Source: Tetragonia tetragonoides
Lineage: Eukaryota; Streptophyta; Magnoliopsida; Caryophyllales; Aizoaceae
NCBI GenBank assembly: GCA_038025085.1
Contig: CM076140.1
Location: forward strand, 16,078,001-16,142,000
Direction: 5' to 3'
DNA: 64,000 nt
In this document: positions 1-10,666 of the stretch, in pieces
How positions within the stretch are numbered: the stretch's first letter is position 1
How the letters are laid out: each line of letters opens with the position of its first letter
The notes under the pieces: generated by a model
What the model was told of the DNA's origin: nothing
What the model saw: only the letters and a program-made list of their open reading frames with translations
The model's database searches: none
Program-made: the position numbers and the translations under genes

Positions 1-3000
1 CAAGTCACGTATGATCTCCTTAGGAAGCACTAAAGCAGTGTTTAACGAATGTCGAGTGTTCCTACTCAAAGCATCAGCGACTACGTTCGCTTTACCCTCA
101 TGGTACTGGATATCAATGTCGTACTCCGTCAGAAGTTCTAGCTATCTCCTTTGGCGCATGTTCAACTCTTTCTACGTAAAGATATACTTGGGACTCTTGT
201 GATCAGTAAACATCTTGACCGCGGAACCATACAGGTAATGTCGCCAAATCTTCAATGCAAATACGGCAGGAACAAATTCTAGATCGTGCGTAGGATAGTT
301 ATCCTCGTGCTTCTTCAGTTGTCGTGAGGCGTAAGCCACGATCTTTCCATGTTGCATCAAAACACACCCTAAGGCATGCTTAGACGCGTCACTGTAGACC
401 TCATATCCTTCCGTTCCGGATGGCAACGTCAAAATAGGTTCACTTGTAAGACGTTTTTTCAACTCTTGGAAAGCAGTCTCACACTTGTCGGACCATACAA
501 ACTTTGTCGTTTTCTTCATCAAGTTCGTGATTGGCTGCACAATCTTTGAGAAACCTTCTACAAATCGTCTATAATATCCAGCAAGTCCAAGAAAACTTCG
601 AACTTTGGTCACGGTCGTTGGTCTTGGCCAATCTGTAACAGCTCGAATCTTCTCTGGATCTACGGCCACTCCATCCTTAGACACCACGTGTCCTAAGAAA
701 GATACCGTGTCTAACCAAAACTCACACTTAGACAACTTGGCGTAAAGTTGATCTCTTCGCAGAATCTCCAAAACAGTACGTAGGTGTTGCTCATGCTCCT
801 CGGCGTTCATCGAGTAAACCAGAATATCATCGATAAAGACTACAACAAACTGGTCTACGTAAGGCTGGAACGTACGATTCATCAAGTCCATAAACTTTGC
901 AGGCGCATTTGTCAACCCAAAAGGCATCACAGTGAACTCGTAGTGCCCATACCTCGTCCTAAACGCTGTCTTCGCAATATCAGGCTCAGAGATCCTCAAC
1001 TGATGGTATCCTGATCGCAGGTCTATCTTTGAGAAAATTGACGCACCACGCAGTTGGTCAAACAGATCGTCAATTCGGGAAAGTGGGTATCTATTCTTGA
1101 TCGTAATCTTGTTTAACTCACGATAGTCAATGCATAGTCTCATACTACCATCCTTCTTCCTAACAAACAAAACAGGAGCACCCCAAGGCGATACACTCAG
1201 ACATATGTATCCCTTTTGAAACAAATCCTCAAGTTGTGTTTTCAGTTCCTTCATCTCATCAGGTGCCATACGATACGGTGCTTTTGAAATTGGTGCAGAA
1301 CCTGGAGCAAGCTCGATCGTAAGGTCGATAATGCGTTGCGGAGGCATTCCGGGAATCTCTTCGGGAAAAACGCCAGCGTACTCGGAAACTACAGGAATAG
1401 GCTGCGGAGCTTCCGTCTTGCGACTCGTATCTACCACATGACAAAGGTAAATCGCTTCACCCTTAATCACGCACTCTTTAACCTTCATAGTAGCCATCAC
1501 CTTCAGCTTAGGCTTGACCACTACTCCTCTGTAAGTGATCCTCTTACCTTTAGGTCCTCGCAAAGAAATGCGTTGTTCAAAGCACTCTAACTTAGCCCTA
1601 TACTTGGCTAACCAATCCATTCCTAATATCACATCAAAGTCCTTCAAATCCATCTGAATCAAATCCGCGGGTAAATCGGTACCAGCTATCCTAATCGGAC
1701 ACTTTTCATACAACGCTTTACACTTAGCGATCGATCCATCTGGCATCCTCATATTTGCACTATACACAGAATTAGGTTCTAATCCTATCTTAGATGCAAA
1801 GCACTTAGAAAGTACAAAATGCGTCGCACCACTATCAAACAAAACAAAAGCGGGAAAAGAATGAACAAGAAAAGTACCAGCGATCATGTTCGGGTTTTCT
1901 TCTGCTTCATTCCGATTCATCATAAAGATTCTACCATTAACCCCTCTATTGTTGTTGTTGTTCGGCACGGGATTAGCAGTAGCAAGAGCTTGAACTTGGT
2001 TGTTCACAGCAGGAGCGGCATTGTTGCGGTTGTTGTTGTTGTTGTAACCCCCGTTTCCACGGTAGTTACCACCATTACCACGATAGCCATTGTTATTCCC
2101 ACCACGATTGTAGTTGTTATCGCGGTTCTGCCCATTACCATTCCTACCTCGGCTCCAACATTCAGAAGCTTTGTGACCTGGTTTGTTGCACTCATAGCAT
2201 TACAACATGTCACCTCGACAGTTCTTACCGGCATGCGTCTTGTTACAGCGAGTACAAGGCGTATTCCTTCTGGCCATTATCGTAGCTCGATGATTATTCG
2301 ATTCACGATTTCTATTCGCATTGTGGTTCTGGCCACCTTGGTAGCTGTTGTTGCCATTCGGTCTTGGCCTCTTGTCGCTGTTATTCGATTGCGATGGATT
2401 GCCTTCGTCGCGGTTGTTCTTTCCCAAATGCGTGTCACGACGTCCAACAATCCTCTTCTGGTTTAGGGCCTTGTTATAGGATTCCTGAAAAGTGATAGAT
2501 TGTCCAGCGACAAAACGTTGAATATCCCATTTCAGTCCGTCCTCCCACCTTTCGATTCGCTCAGCTTCAGTTGTCAGTAGATTAGGAGCAAAAATAGCAA
2601 GCTCATTGAACTTGGCAGCATACTCGGCCACAGACAGCTTGTCTTGGCTTAACCCTTCAAACTCACGCTGTTTCAGGAGTCGTAGAGCACTAGGATAAAA
2701 TGTAGCACGAATGGCTACCTTAAAACGATCCCAATTAAAGTTCGGCGTTGCAAGTAGATCAGTTCGCACATCGTTCCACCACTTGTTAGCTTCACCCTTC
2801 AGATAGTACGTCGCAGAGCTAACTTTCATGTTGTTAGGCCGATTTGTAGCCAGAAACAACTTCTCGAACTCGATGATCCAAGTTTCCAGCTTTGTTGGAT
2901 CGGCACCACCTTCGAACGTAGGAGGTTTAAGAGCGTCAAAATCTCGAAAACTACGCACTACAGAGGCTTGTGCGTTTTCCATCTCTTCTTGGCGTGCCAT

Positions 3001-3075
3001 TTGTCGTGCCATGATCTCGACCACATCGGTCAGACCATGCTCGAGTCTAGCGATTCTATCGGCGTTGATTGACAT
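1..3075 (-). pseudogene. Ty3/gypsy gag-pol polyprotein, stops in frame, truncated by window
   Basis: One reading frame runs from the ATG at 3075 to base 1, broken by stops at 2200-2202, 172-174 and 142-144. Gag (about 3075-2200) has the retrotransposon gag fold signature (GEANKWWND, SVAEYAAKFNELA) and a divergent CCHC-like finger. The stop at 2200 lies just before the canonical CX2CX4HX4C zinc knuckle ([14 protein letters not shown], 2199-2158). An Asn/Gly-rich linker follows, then aspartic protease (LFDSGATH), RT with the FIDD catalytic motif near 825-840, and RNase H ([10 protein letters not shown]). The stops at 172 and 142 fall at the conserved end of RNase H, at positions where Gln and Trp are usual. 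TAG from CAG or TGG fits C-to-T decay of methylated DNA (inference). Reading resumes through a DALSR motif toward integrase. Confidence 0.92.
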
Positions 3076-3753
3076 TTTCGCGAATCTGAGAACATAAAAG
3101 TAATGGTATGAACACCATTCACACAATTTGCACATCTCGACCCATTAAGGTCTAATTGAGAGAAGTAGGTTGTAATTGAAACCTTTCTCTTGACATTTAG
3201 CATATAGCATATAAGTTTCGATGATCGACCTTACAGCGTAGGTCTAAGCAACATACTTGCTTTATTATTCTCAGTTCTCATGCGTAATAGTTCGATAGGC
3301 ATACAATACACTTTAGACATGTAGGTTTCACATGAATAGACAAAGATGTTCATAATGCACATAAAGAGGCTCCATACTATTTTAGTAGGGCAATAGATAA
3401 TCACACTTAATCATATTGATATGCTTTAGCACTTGGCTCACAAGAGAGTTGATAATGCTCAACAAAAAAAATTGCCATAATTTCGACATGGATTTCCCAT
3501 CATGTCACGACGATAAGAGATAGCATTCATGCTTTTGGTCAATCATGCAAATATGTGACACACAATGATATAACAACTTTTATATAATCAAATGAAATAG
3601 TTTTGCAATAAGATAAATTGCAAAATAAATAAGAGTCAAAAATATTTGTTGCTTAGGAAACTACACACCATCATCAAACTTGACCACGCAGGGCCATCAC
3701 AAAAGTGGAATAATGTTTCTAATCAAAACGACTAACTCTAGCAAACAAAATAA
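3076..3753 (-). other. Spacer between leader ORF and gag of the Ty3/gypsy element
   Basis: This 678-bp AT-rich stretch inside the element has no long reading frame and no domain I recognise. It is probably untranslated leader between the extra ORF and the gag start codon. Confidence 0.6.
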
Positions 3754-4742
3754 CTAAACAGCAACTGGGTTTTGCTTCGATCCGGGAGGCGTATCATCAT
3801 CATCATCCCTCCTTGGCTTCACTTCCCTACATGGAGTGTAAGGATGCTCGTCACCTCTAAACTTTTGAGGCATGAAGCGCCTTCTAAAGTTATCCACGAG
3901 TTTGCGCTTCTTAGACCAGCAGCTTTCACAGATGTCCTTTGGAGCAGGCACTAAAACGTGATTTACCTTCCACTCGAACTCAGAAAAACATAGCTCATTG
4001 CCAACACCTTGAAAAGTCAGCGCCCAACGATTGCCTTTGCCATACTTTCCATCGTTGATGTAGCCACTCCTCAGTACCACATCATCATACTTCTCCTTGA
4101 GACCTCTCCAAGGATGTAGGTTGGGTAAGCCAGTAAGAGTTCTACCCAGAAACCTTGGTGTATCCTCGTACGGTTCTCATATTCGTAATGCTCGATCGTA
4201 GTGAATGCGCGATCAATGTAGGCACGGATGTCATCTAGCTCGGCATCAGTGGCAAAGAAAGGCTCCACAGGAGGAGACACATCAGCAGTAGGCGAAGGAG
4301 GTACAGAGTTGTTGCCGCTTGCATCACCAATATCCTCTAACTCTGGCATGCTAGGTGAATCAGGGACACCAGCTCCATACTCGAAACGCATCTCTAGTTC
4401 CACAGAGTTAGGCTCAACACTTGGCTCGTCAGCAGGAGCATCGTCAGCCTCAGGTTCGGACTCGGTAGGTTCCTCTTCAGGATCAAGATCCTCGTTAGCA
4501 TCCAAGTCATGATTAGGCTCTATTGGAACGTCATCGTCACGAGCATCAGGCGCGGGTTGGTCCACCTCGTGCGCGCCATTACTTTGCGCCACAAGGGCAG
4601 CCGCGGCCTCGTCACGCTCGCCGTGTGTAGGCTCACTATCGGAGATGTCTACATACTCCACCTCGTTCTCGAGTGCAACAATCATCGCTCGTGGTTCTCT
4701 ACCTCTAGTCGACTTCATCGCGGTCGAATGAGTAATTGTCAT
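3754..4742 (-). pseudogene. Acidic leader ORF upstream of gag, one frameshift
   Basis: Two overlapping frames (4742-4071 and 4080-3754) read as one protein of about 325 aa if a single frameshift near 4140-4190 is allowed. Downstream of that point the second frame continues sensibly (a segment reading GLKEKYDDVVLRSGYIND). The N-terminal part begins MTITHSTAMKSTRGRE and is rich in Asp, Glu, Pro and Ser. The C-terminal part is basic and contains a CESCWSKKRK motif and a run of five Asp. I do not recognise a family. It lies on the element's coding strand between primer site and gag. Extra 5' ORFs are known in some plant Ty3/gypsy groups (Ogre/Retand) but are not standard in Tekay-type elements. 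It could be an element-specific protein or a captured host fragment. Confidence 0.6.
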
Positions 4743-4918
4743 CTACTAAAGGGCAATCAAACAATAAGAACATTTAAATCACAATTAAGGTGATTTCAAG
4801 TAATTCCTAACTTCTAGGACTACTTCGCTCAACGGCTTTAATTATATTTTATTTTTCCATAATGAAACTAATCTTTATTAATTCATTTATTAAACCTATG
4901 CAACCTTTTAAACCTAGG

Positions 4919-4930
4919 GCTCTGATAACA
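4919..4930 (-). other. Primer binding site (tRNA-iMet type) of the Ty3/gypsy element
   Basis: The minus strand reads TGTTATCAGAGC, one base off the usual TGGTATCAGAGC complementary to initiator Met tRNA. It starts 2 bp inside the TG...CA-type terminus at 4933, the normal spacing. Confidence 0.8.
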
Positions 4931-4932
4931 TT

Positions 4933-4962
4933 TGTAACACCCCCGAATTCGGGGGTGTTACA
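4933..4962. repeat. 30-bp perfect palindrome at the Ty3/gypsy terminus
   Basis: The half-site is TGTAACACCCCCGAA, followed directly by its exact reverse complement, centred on an EcoRI site (GAATTC, 4945-4950). TGTAACACCCC and GGGGTGTTACA are the start and end that plant Ty3/gypsy LTRs commonly show. Here the two abut with nothing between, so this is either an LTR collapsed to its ends or a palindromic LTR tail with the rest of the LTR unrecognised to the right. Confidence 0.85.
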
Positions 4963-6530
4963 GTTTGTGTTAGAGCATTTTTCTTAGTATTAAAGAAGAT
5001 AACGAGTTCTCTATACAATGACCCCTCATAAATTTCTATAGTTGGTCAAAACCAATTTCGATTTTGACATGTATCTTTCGAATGATACTGATTATTATTG
5101 GTCCTTACAATCTTTTCTTCTCAAAAAATCCTGTGTACATACCTATCAAACTCATAGCAAATCGATAAAAGCTAGGACAAAACAAAAAACAAGGCTCTAT
5201 TTAAATTTGTTTTTATTTTTCGATTGAGATGGCCAGATCAAGTAGGGAATGCCATATCAAACTGACAAGACTTTGATCATGTAATGTTCATTAAGACAAA
5301 GGAGTCTTAATTTGCAATCCATATCATCTTCCTTTTTGTAAGATAGATAGAAAGCCAAGTCTAAATCGAAACATACCAATAAAATGTCAACAGTCAAAAA
5401 GGCAGAAAAAGAGGTTTGGATGGATGATTGTTGGATATTAGATTTAACGATTTGATTTTTGACTTGTTCAAATATATGTCAGATATATATAGTTATGCAA
5501 GTCAGCTTTGGTCCAGTTCCAACCAATCTAGTGGAGCTTGCAGAGTTGGAGGTTACCTACATTTGACTTGAATAATTTGTTTTATAAAGACGGTTTTTCT
5601 GTAATTTCTGACAAGATGAGAGTCACATTTAAGTAAAACAAGTATCACGGTTCATAAAAAGTGACCTTTATATTTCTGAATAGTGACTCATTTTATTATG
5701 AATTGATCTCACACGAGACTTACTCCATGATGTTTAACAACTCTGACATAAACATGGACAAACTATGAGTCTATGGTTTACTAAAAAAACAAACAAACTA
5801 TGAGTTTATTCTCTTAACACTATGACCAAATTAGTTATATTGTCGTCAATTCCCAATCCCAATACCATGGTGCAATGTACAATTTTTCAACCCGTGGCTT
5901 ATGGTGCCATTGTGCCAAGGATTTGGTATCAAACGATCTAGATGAAGGCCTTAGTGTTGGTAACTGTGTTGAACATTGAATCGCTATTGGATCTTGATAA
6001 GTTTGACTTTGGTACATAAAAATGATTGTTGACATAACTAGCTCTAATTGTTCTATTTAATTTTGGTGTTATGAAATTCGTGGTGACAATAGGCTTATAC
6101 TAGTTTGAGTTCGATGTCCTTGAGGGTAAAGTTTCAATTTAGTGGCATAATCTTTTAAATATATATTAAATAATTTTATCCTCAAGAGAACGTGCTCCTA
6201 ACATATAGTACTTTACAATTTACCTTCTTAACAAATTAAATATTAAACGTATTAGAAATTTCTCGAGTTATTAATATTAGTTGAATGGCTCTTTGGAACT
6301 CTACGTACCATGATTTTATGGTAGTACAGAAATGACTTCAATTCCCATGACGCTACTGAATAGTAGTCCTGTAAATATAAGCAAAGAGAATATTCAAATA
6401 GGGAGAATTTAGGGATGGGTAGTATTGTGTGGAAAATAAAACCAACAGACATCTAGAGTGTTGGCTTAATTTGTGTTACCGGAGTGTGTGTGTGCATGTA
6501 TTGTACCTTTTTTTTTTTGCAACTCTTAGG
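4963..6530. other. Intergenic AT-rich DNA
   Basis: I see no convincing gene. Short frames lack domains or codon bias. The part next to 4963 could include unrecognised LTR sequence, but no second LTR-type end is visible. A degenerate relative of the small MITE found near the ERF gene may lie at about 5585-5730 (paired GAGTCAC / GTGACTC-like motifs). Confidence 0.5.
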
Positions 6531-6538
6531 CTCTCAAG

Positions 6539-6749
6539 TAGACCTGTAAAACGGGTCAACCTAGCAGGTTACGGGTCGGGTCACTTTAGGTTCGGGTCGG
6601 GTCGGTTACGGGTTGGTTTTTGGGTCGAATCCAATTTTTAGTTCATTTTACCGGGTTGTAAACGGGTTCGGGTCGATAATGTTTTTTCAGGACCCTAAAA
6701 AAATGGGTCGGGTCGGGTTTTCGGGTTGGGTCAGCTTTTTACAGCTCTA
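6539..6749. mobile_element. hAT-like MITE with GGGTC core (211 bp)
   Basis: The ends are TAGACCTGTAAAAC and the reverse complement of TTTTTACAGCTCTA. Exact 8-bp target duplications CTCTCAAG stand at 6531-6538 and 6750-6757. The interior is a degenerate run of GGGTCGGGTTCGGG units. An 8-bp duplication and TAG-type ends fit a non-autonomous hAT element. No coding capacity. Confidence 0.88.
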
Positions 6750-6800
6750 CTCTCAAGGGTAACTAGAATACGAGATCTCTGAGATTTCAGACGTGACTTT

Positions 6801-7081
<281 letters not shown>

Positions 7082-7310
7082 TGGTATCAGAGCGGATGTT
7101 ATCCTGACTTTATGTTATCCTTATTGGCCCACGGCTGTGTGACTGGCAAGTGATAGAAACATGAGGTCTTTCTCTTTTTGAACAAAAGTAAAGAAAAAGA
7201 AAAACAACTTCAAAACCGAACTTCGTAGATTCATTTTTAAGAGAATAACTTACATGTGAGTATCTCACATCGAAAAAATAGAAAAGAAGAGACAAGCCTA
7301 TAATAAATTA
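7082..7310 (+). mobile_element. Primer site and 5' leader relic of a copia element
   Basis: TGGTATCAGAGC at 7082-7093 matches the initiator-Met primer site and begins directly after the LTR end. The following ~200 bp resemble an untranslated leader. No gag or pol frame is present, so the element is truncated here. Confidence 0.65.
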
Positions 7311-7318
7311 CAAAAACT

Positions 7319-7632
7319 TGTGTGGACTTAGTCCATGGTGGACCAATATCTGGAGTCACCCCCTACTTCACCTGGAGCCACCCCCTCTAATAGTGGAGTC
7401 ACCCCTACTTCACCTAAAGCCACCCCTCAAATTTATACTTGGCACCACCCCTACTTCACCTGGAATCATCCCCCTACTTTACCTGAAGCCACCCCCTACT
7501 TCACCTGGAGCCACCCCTCAAAATTACTTCATCTGGAGCCACCCTCAAAATTACTTCACCTGGAGCCATCCCTTACTTTACCTGGAGCCACCCCTCAAAA
7601 TTACTTGGTCCACGATCGATTAAGTCCACACA
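7319..7632. mobile_element. TIR-bounded element filled with a proline-codon minisatellite
   Basis: Ends of about 28 bp at 7319-7346 and 7605-7632 are inverted copies (both begin TGTGTGGACTTA, and both contain GTGGACCAA). Between them are roughly ten imperfect repeats of a unit like CACCTGGAGCCACCCCTACT. An 11-bp direct repeat ATAATAAATTA stands at 7300-7310 and 7643-7653, which could be a Mutator-size target duplication, but it is AT-rich and lies 8-10 bp outside the clear TIRs. Superfamily is uncertain. Confidence 0.6.
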
Positions 7633-9686
7633 AAACATGCTGATAATAAATTAATACGTTACTTCACCTAGTATCCATTAATTTTAGGATAAAACCTCAT
7701 TGAGTTTATGCGTAGACTACTCCCCACCATGTGTGGACCTACTGGCAGAAAGGTAACTGGTTCAATTCAAGTAATTTTGGAACTTGGGCTTTATCAAGAT
7801 TGAAACTCGAAAGACTTAAAGTTTGAACCTTTTAAGCTTAATGTAAATTCCTTGTGGGTCAGAAATATTGCATGCTCAATTGCTCAAGAGTGGCCAATGT
7901 GATCCCTTCTTTAAAGCCACCTTCTTTTTTTCAATTTCACATTACTTTCTTTTGCAATCTCGTTTCTTTTCTTCTATTCTTTCCTCCACTCACAAGTCAC
8001 AAGTCATACACTCAATATATAAGATCATATTACTAGTTAGTATCTACTCCAAAAAAGTCCTAATATCTTATTAACTCATATGGTACGGGAACATTCTCAC
8101 TTTTGCTAAGGGCTATTTGACTCAATAGTAGCTAGGATTACAAGTGTGACAACGACATTTTCTTGGAAAAAAACGTGCTCTTATAAAGTAATGTAAATGG
8201 ATTAGCATTGGGTAAACAGTAAACTTGACCAGGCTGGCGGATGTGGTGAGCTTATGGGGGCGTTTATGTCTTCTTGTGATCAAGTAGAAGCAAATACAGA
8301 GATGGAATGTGACTCTACCGTCTACAGACGCAGTGGGGTACTACCCGGATACTTATATACTATTCATCTCTCTCAATTTCCTTCAATGTGGGACATTTAC
8401 ATGTACGTCGAATCCCCAAGATTCGAATCTACTCCATTACTATTCGGATTCAATTTTGTATAATCGAATTCGAAATAAGACTTTCTTCTGTCGGATTTGA
8501 GTCAAACTTTTCATTTAATCAAGTCGGATATCCGGTGAATTCGGATTCAAGTGCATCATTCAACTATTTCTTTTGTTTACGATTAAGATCATTGATAAAT
8601 CATAAAAGTAAGAACTTAATGATTATTTTAACTTTATTTGTATGTTTTTTTTACGTGAATTAAATTACTCTAATTTATTACCTACCTACACGAATTAATT
8701 CGTCAAAACCCGAGGCAGTGCGTTAGGAGGTGCCCTTTAACCACGCCCAAAGAGAAACGTGCCAAACAAAAAAAAATTACTCTATTTTATTTAACTATTA
8801 ATTAATAATGTGGAAATATTACTAAAGTCGAATTAATAATCAGATCGGATCTTACTAATTAGAGTTCATATCAATCTGATTAGACGTTCGAAATCCTAAA
8901 ATCGGATTTGAATCGGGTAGTTTTTGTTGAATATATTATTATCCCTACCGGGTTAGGATTCTCTGTAATTTTTAAAGTAACAACAGATGTGTTATCCTTT
9001 AAATTTCTTTTCTGAGCCTTTGAATTGCAGAAAATATTTGAGTGATTGAAGAATAGAGATAGAAAAAAGAGAAAGATTGCTTTTGCTGTAACAGCAGAGG
9101 ATCTGAACTCGGGGAGCACATCAATATTCTGGAATTTGCAAGCCTAATCGTTGAACAACGAGCAACACCTTATACACCGAACGTGAACGTTTATGCCCAA
9201 CAAGAAGCATTCAGCATCACTCACCATTCTTCCCACTTGTCATCACGTGCCTTCATATATCCTCGCAATATAGATCGATTGCAAAATCGAAACTGTGGAT
9301 TTTCAAATAGGACAAAACTCACCGAAACACTTGTTAGAATACATACATAACAACTCCCTTTTTGGTCAAAATATATTTATTTTGGTTGATTAGTTAATTT
9401 GTTAATTACTCCTAAGCCTTTAGTTAGCACCATTACCACAGACAAATTTTATTAATTTATTAACCCTACGTACGTGCACTTGGCTTTTGTTTAATGGTGT
9501 AAATACCTAAACAAACGTGTTCTGATTATTATCAAAATGAAAACAATTAATCAAAACGTAATCTACTTCAATTGTACTTCCACCTGCTTCATCATCCTGG
9601 TATTATTTTTTGAAGGAATCATTTTGGTATTAATAATTTGATCACAAATGAATAATTATAGATTTAAGTATGACTTAGTTTCACGT
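7633..9686. other. Intergenic AT-rich DNA
   Basis: No gene seen. Stretches at about 8400-8560 and 8840-8960 are enriched in TCGGATT/GATTCG motifs and look like a degenerate simple-core MITE, but I could not place matching ends or target duplications. Confidence 0.5.
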
Positions 9687-9694
9687 GGCACTGG

Positions 9695-9992
9695 TAACGC
9701 TGTTCACCAGTCTAGACCCGGACCGGACTGGACCGGACTACTCGTGTCCGGTTTGAGACCGCGGACCGGATTTTGACCGGTTTTGGATCGGACCGGACCG
9801 ATTTTTTTTAAAAAAGCCCATGATCATTTTTTTTAGTATTTAGCATCAATTCGCCATCCGGTCTAGACCGGACCGAAATCCGGGCTGACCGGTCTAAAAG
9901 TAGATCCAGTCTCGACCGGTCCGGTCTCAGCCAGATCGATCCGGTCCGGTACACCCAAAAATCCGGTCCGAATCGGAATATGAACAGCTCTA
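9695..9992. mobile_element. hAT-like MITE with CCGGT core (298 bp)
   Basis: Ends TAACGCTGTTCA and the complement of TGAACAGCTCTA. Target duplications GGCACTGG (9687-9694) and GACACTGG (9993-10000) match at 7 of 8. The interior is dense in GGACCGGACTGG-like and CCGGTCTAGACCGG-like palindromic units. Confidence 0.85.
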
Positions 9993-10087
9993 GACACTGG
10001 CACAGCTTTTAGAAATACATAATATATTCACTAAAAAAAATTACATAAAATAAAATATTAAGCGCACGTATTCAATTTGATTTATAT

Positions 10088-10648
10088 CTTAAATAATTGT
10101 TGCACCACCCTTTTTTCCCCTTTTTTCTCTCTCTCCTTCCCCCAAAAAAACCCTAGCCCCCTTTCGGTTCAGGGGCCGCCATTAGCAATTCATTGCTAAT
10201 GGTAAGCCCCAATTCTTTTTGTTTCATTGTTTTGTTCTATTATCTAGTTTTATTATGTCGAATAATATCAGTCTCTCCATTTGTGAGGGTTAGTTTGTCC
10301 CATACGTTGGGTTCGGCTGTCTCTCACTTTTTGAGAGTATTGTTAGTTTTTCGTTTTGTTGTTTGTATGGTGCTTTGGTGGATCTATTCTATCAAGAGGT
10401 GGTCTACTATATCGGATCAAAGCATTCAAAGCTATAGCAGAGGCTTCCGCGAAAAGACTGTAATATGGAAAACAGCGATTAAATGGAAGCCAGTCGGAAT
10501 TGTTGAATCTCTAGTGCTACATAGCCTTTTCATTCGAATGTATTCTGATGTTTTAGATCTATTTCTTATTGAATTCAACCGTTCTTGTAAGTGCCGTATG
10601 GATTTCAATTATTGGAATTTATTTTTCCCTCAAAAAAAAAAAATAAAA
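10088..10648 (+). mobile_element. Retroposed unit of unknown parentage, poly(A)-tailed, 18-bp target duplication
   Basis: An exact 18-bp direct repeat, ATTCAATTTGATTTATAT, stands at 10070-10087 and 10649-10666. The 561-bp insert ends in an A-rich tail (about 10631-10648). Its 5' part is pyrimidine-rich and holds AAACCCTAGCCCC, like a plant 5' UTR. A 160-codon frame at 10193-10675 crosses the tail and resembles no family I know. It could be an internally deleted LINE, a large SINE or a processed gene copy. I see no tRNA-type box A/B. Confidence 0.75.
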
Positions 10649-10666
10649 ATTCAATTTGATTTATAT

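Larger units (their letters stand above)
1..4962 (-). mobile_element. Ty3/gypsy LTR retrotransposon (chromovirus, Tekay-like), 5' part
   Basis: The element runs right to left: palindromic LTR-type terminus (4933-4962), tRNA-Met primer site (4919-4930), acidic leader ORF (4742-3754), spacer, then gag-pol from 3075 to the window edge. The domain order gag, protease, RT, RNase H is the Ty3/gypsy order, and the gag and RT resemble the Tekay/Del chromovirus lineage (family knowledge). Integrase, any chromodomain and the 3' LTR lie left of base 1, so lineage and target duplication cannot be confirmed. Three in-frame stops in gag-pol and a frameshift in the leader ORF show a non-functional copy. Confidence 0.9.

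Noticed and set aside
1819..2466. 215-codon plus-strand frame rich in Val, Ile and Thr
   Set aside because: It lies opposite gag-pol over the Asn/Gly-rich linker. Low complexity and no domain, so a shadow frame.
7318..7643. Two overlapping Pro-rich frames of about 100 codons
   Set aside because: Both come from the minisatellite unit and stay open only because of its composition.
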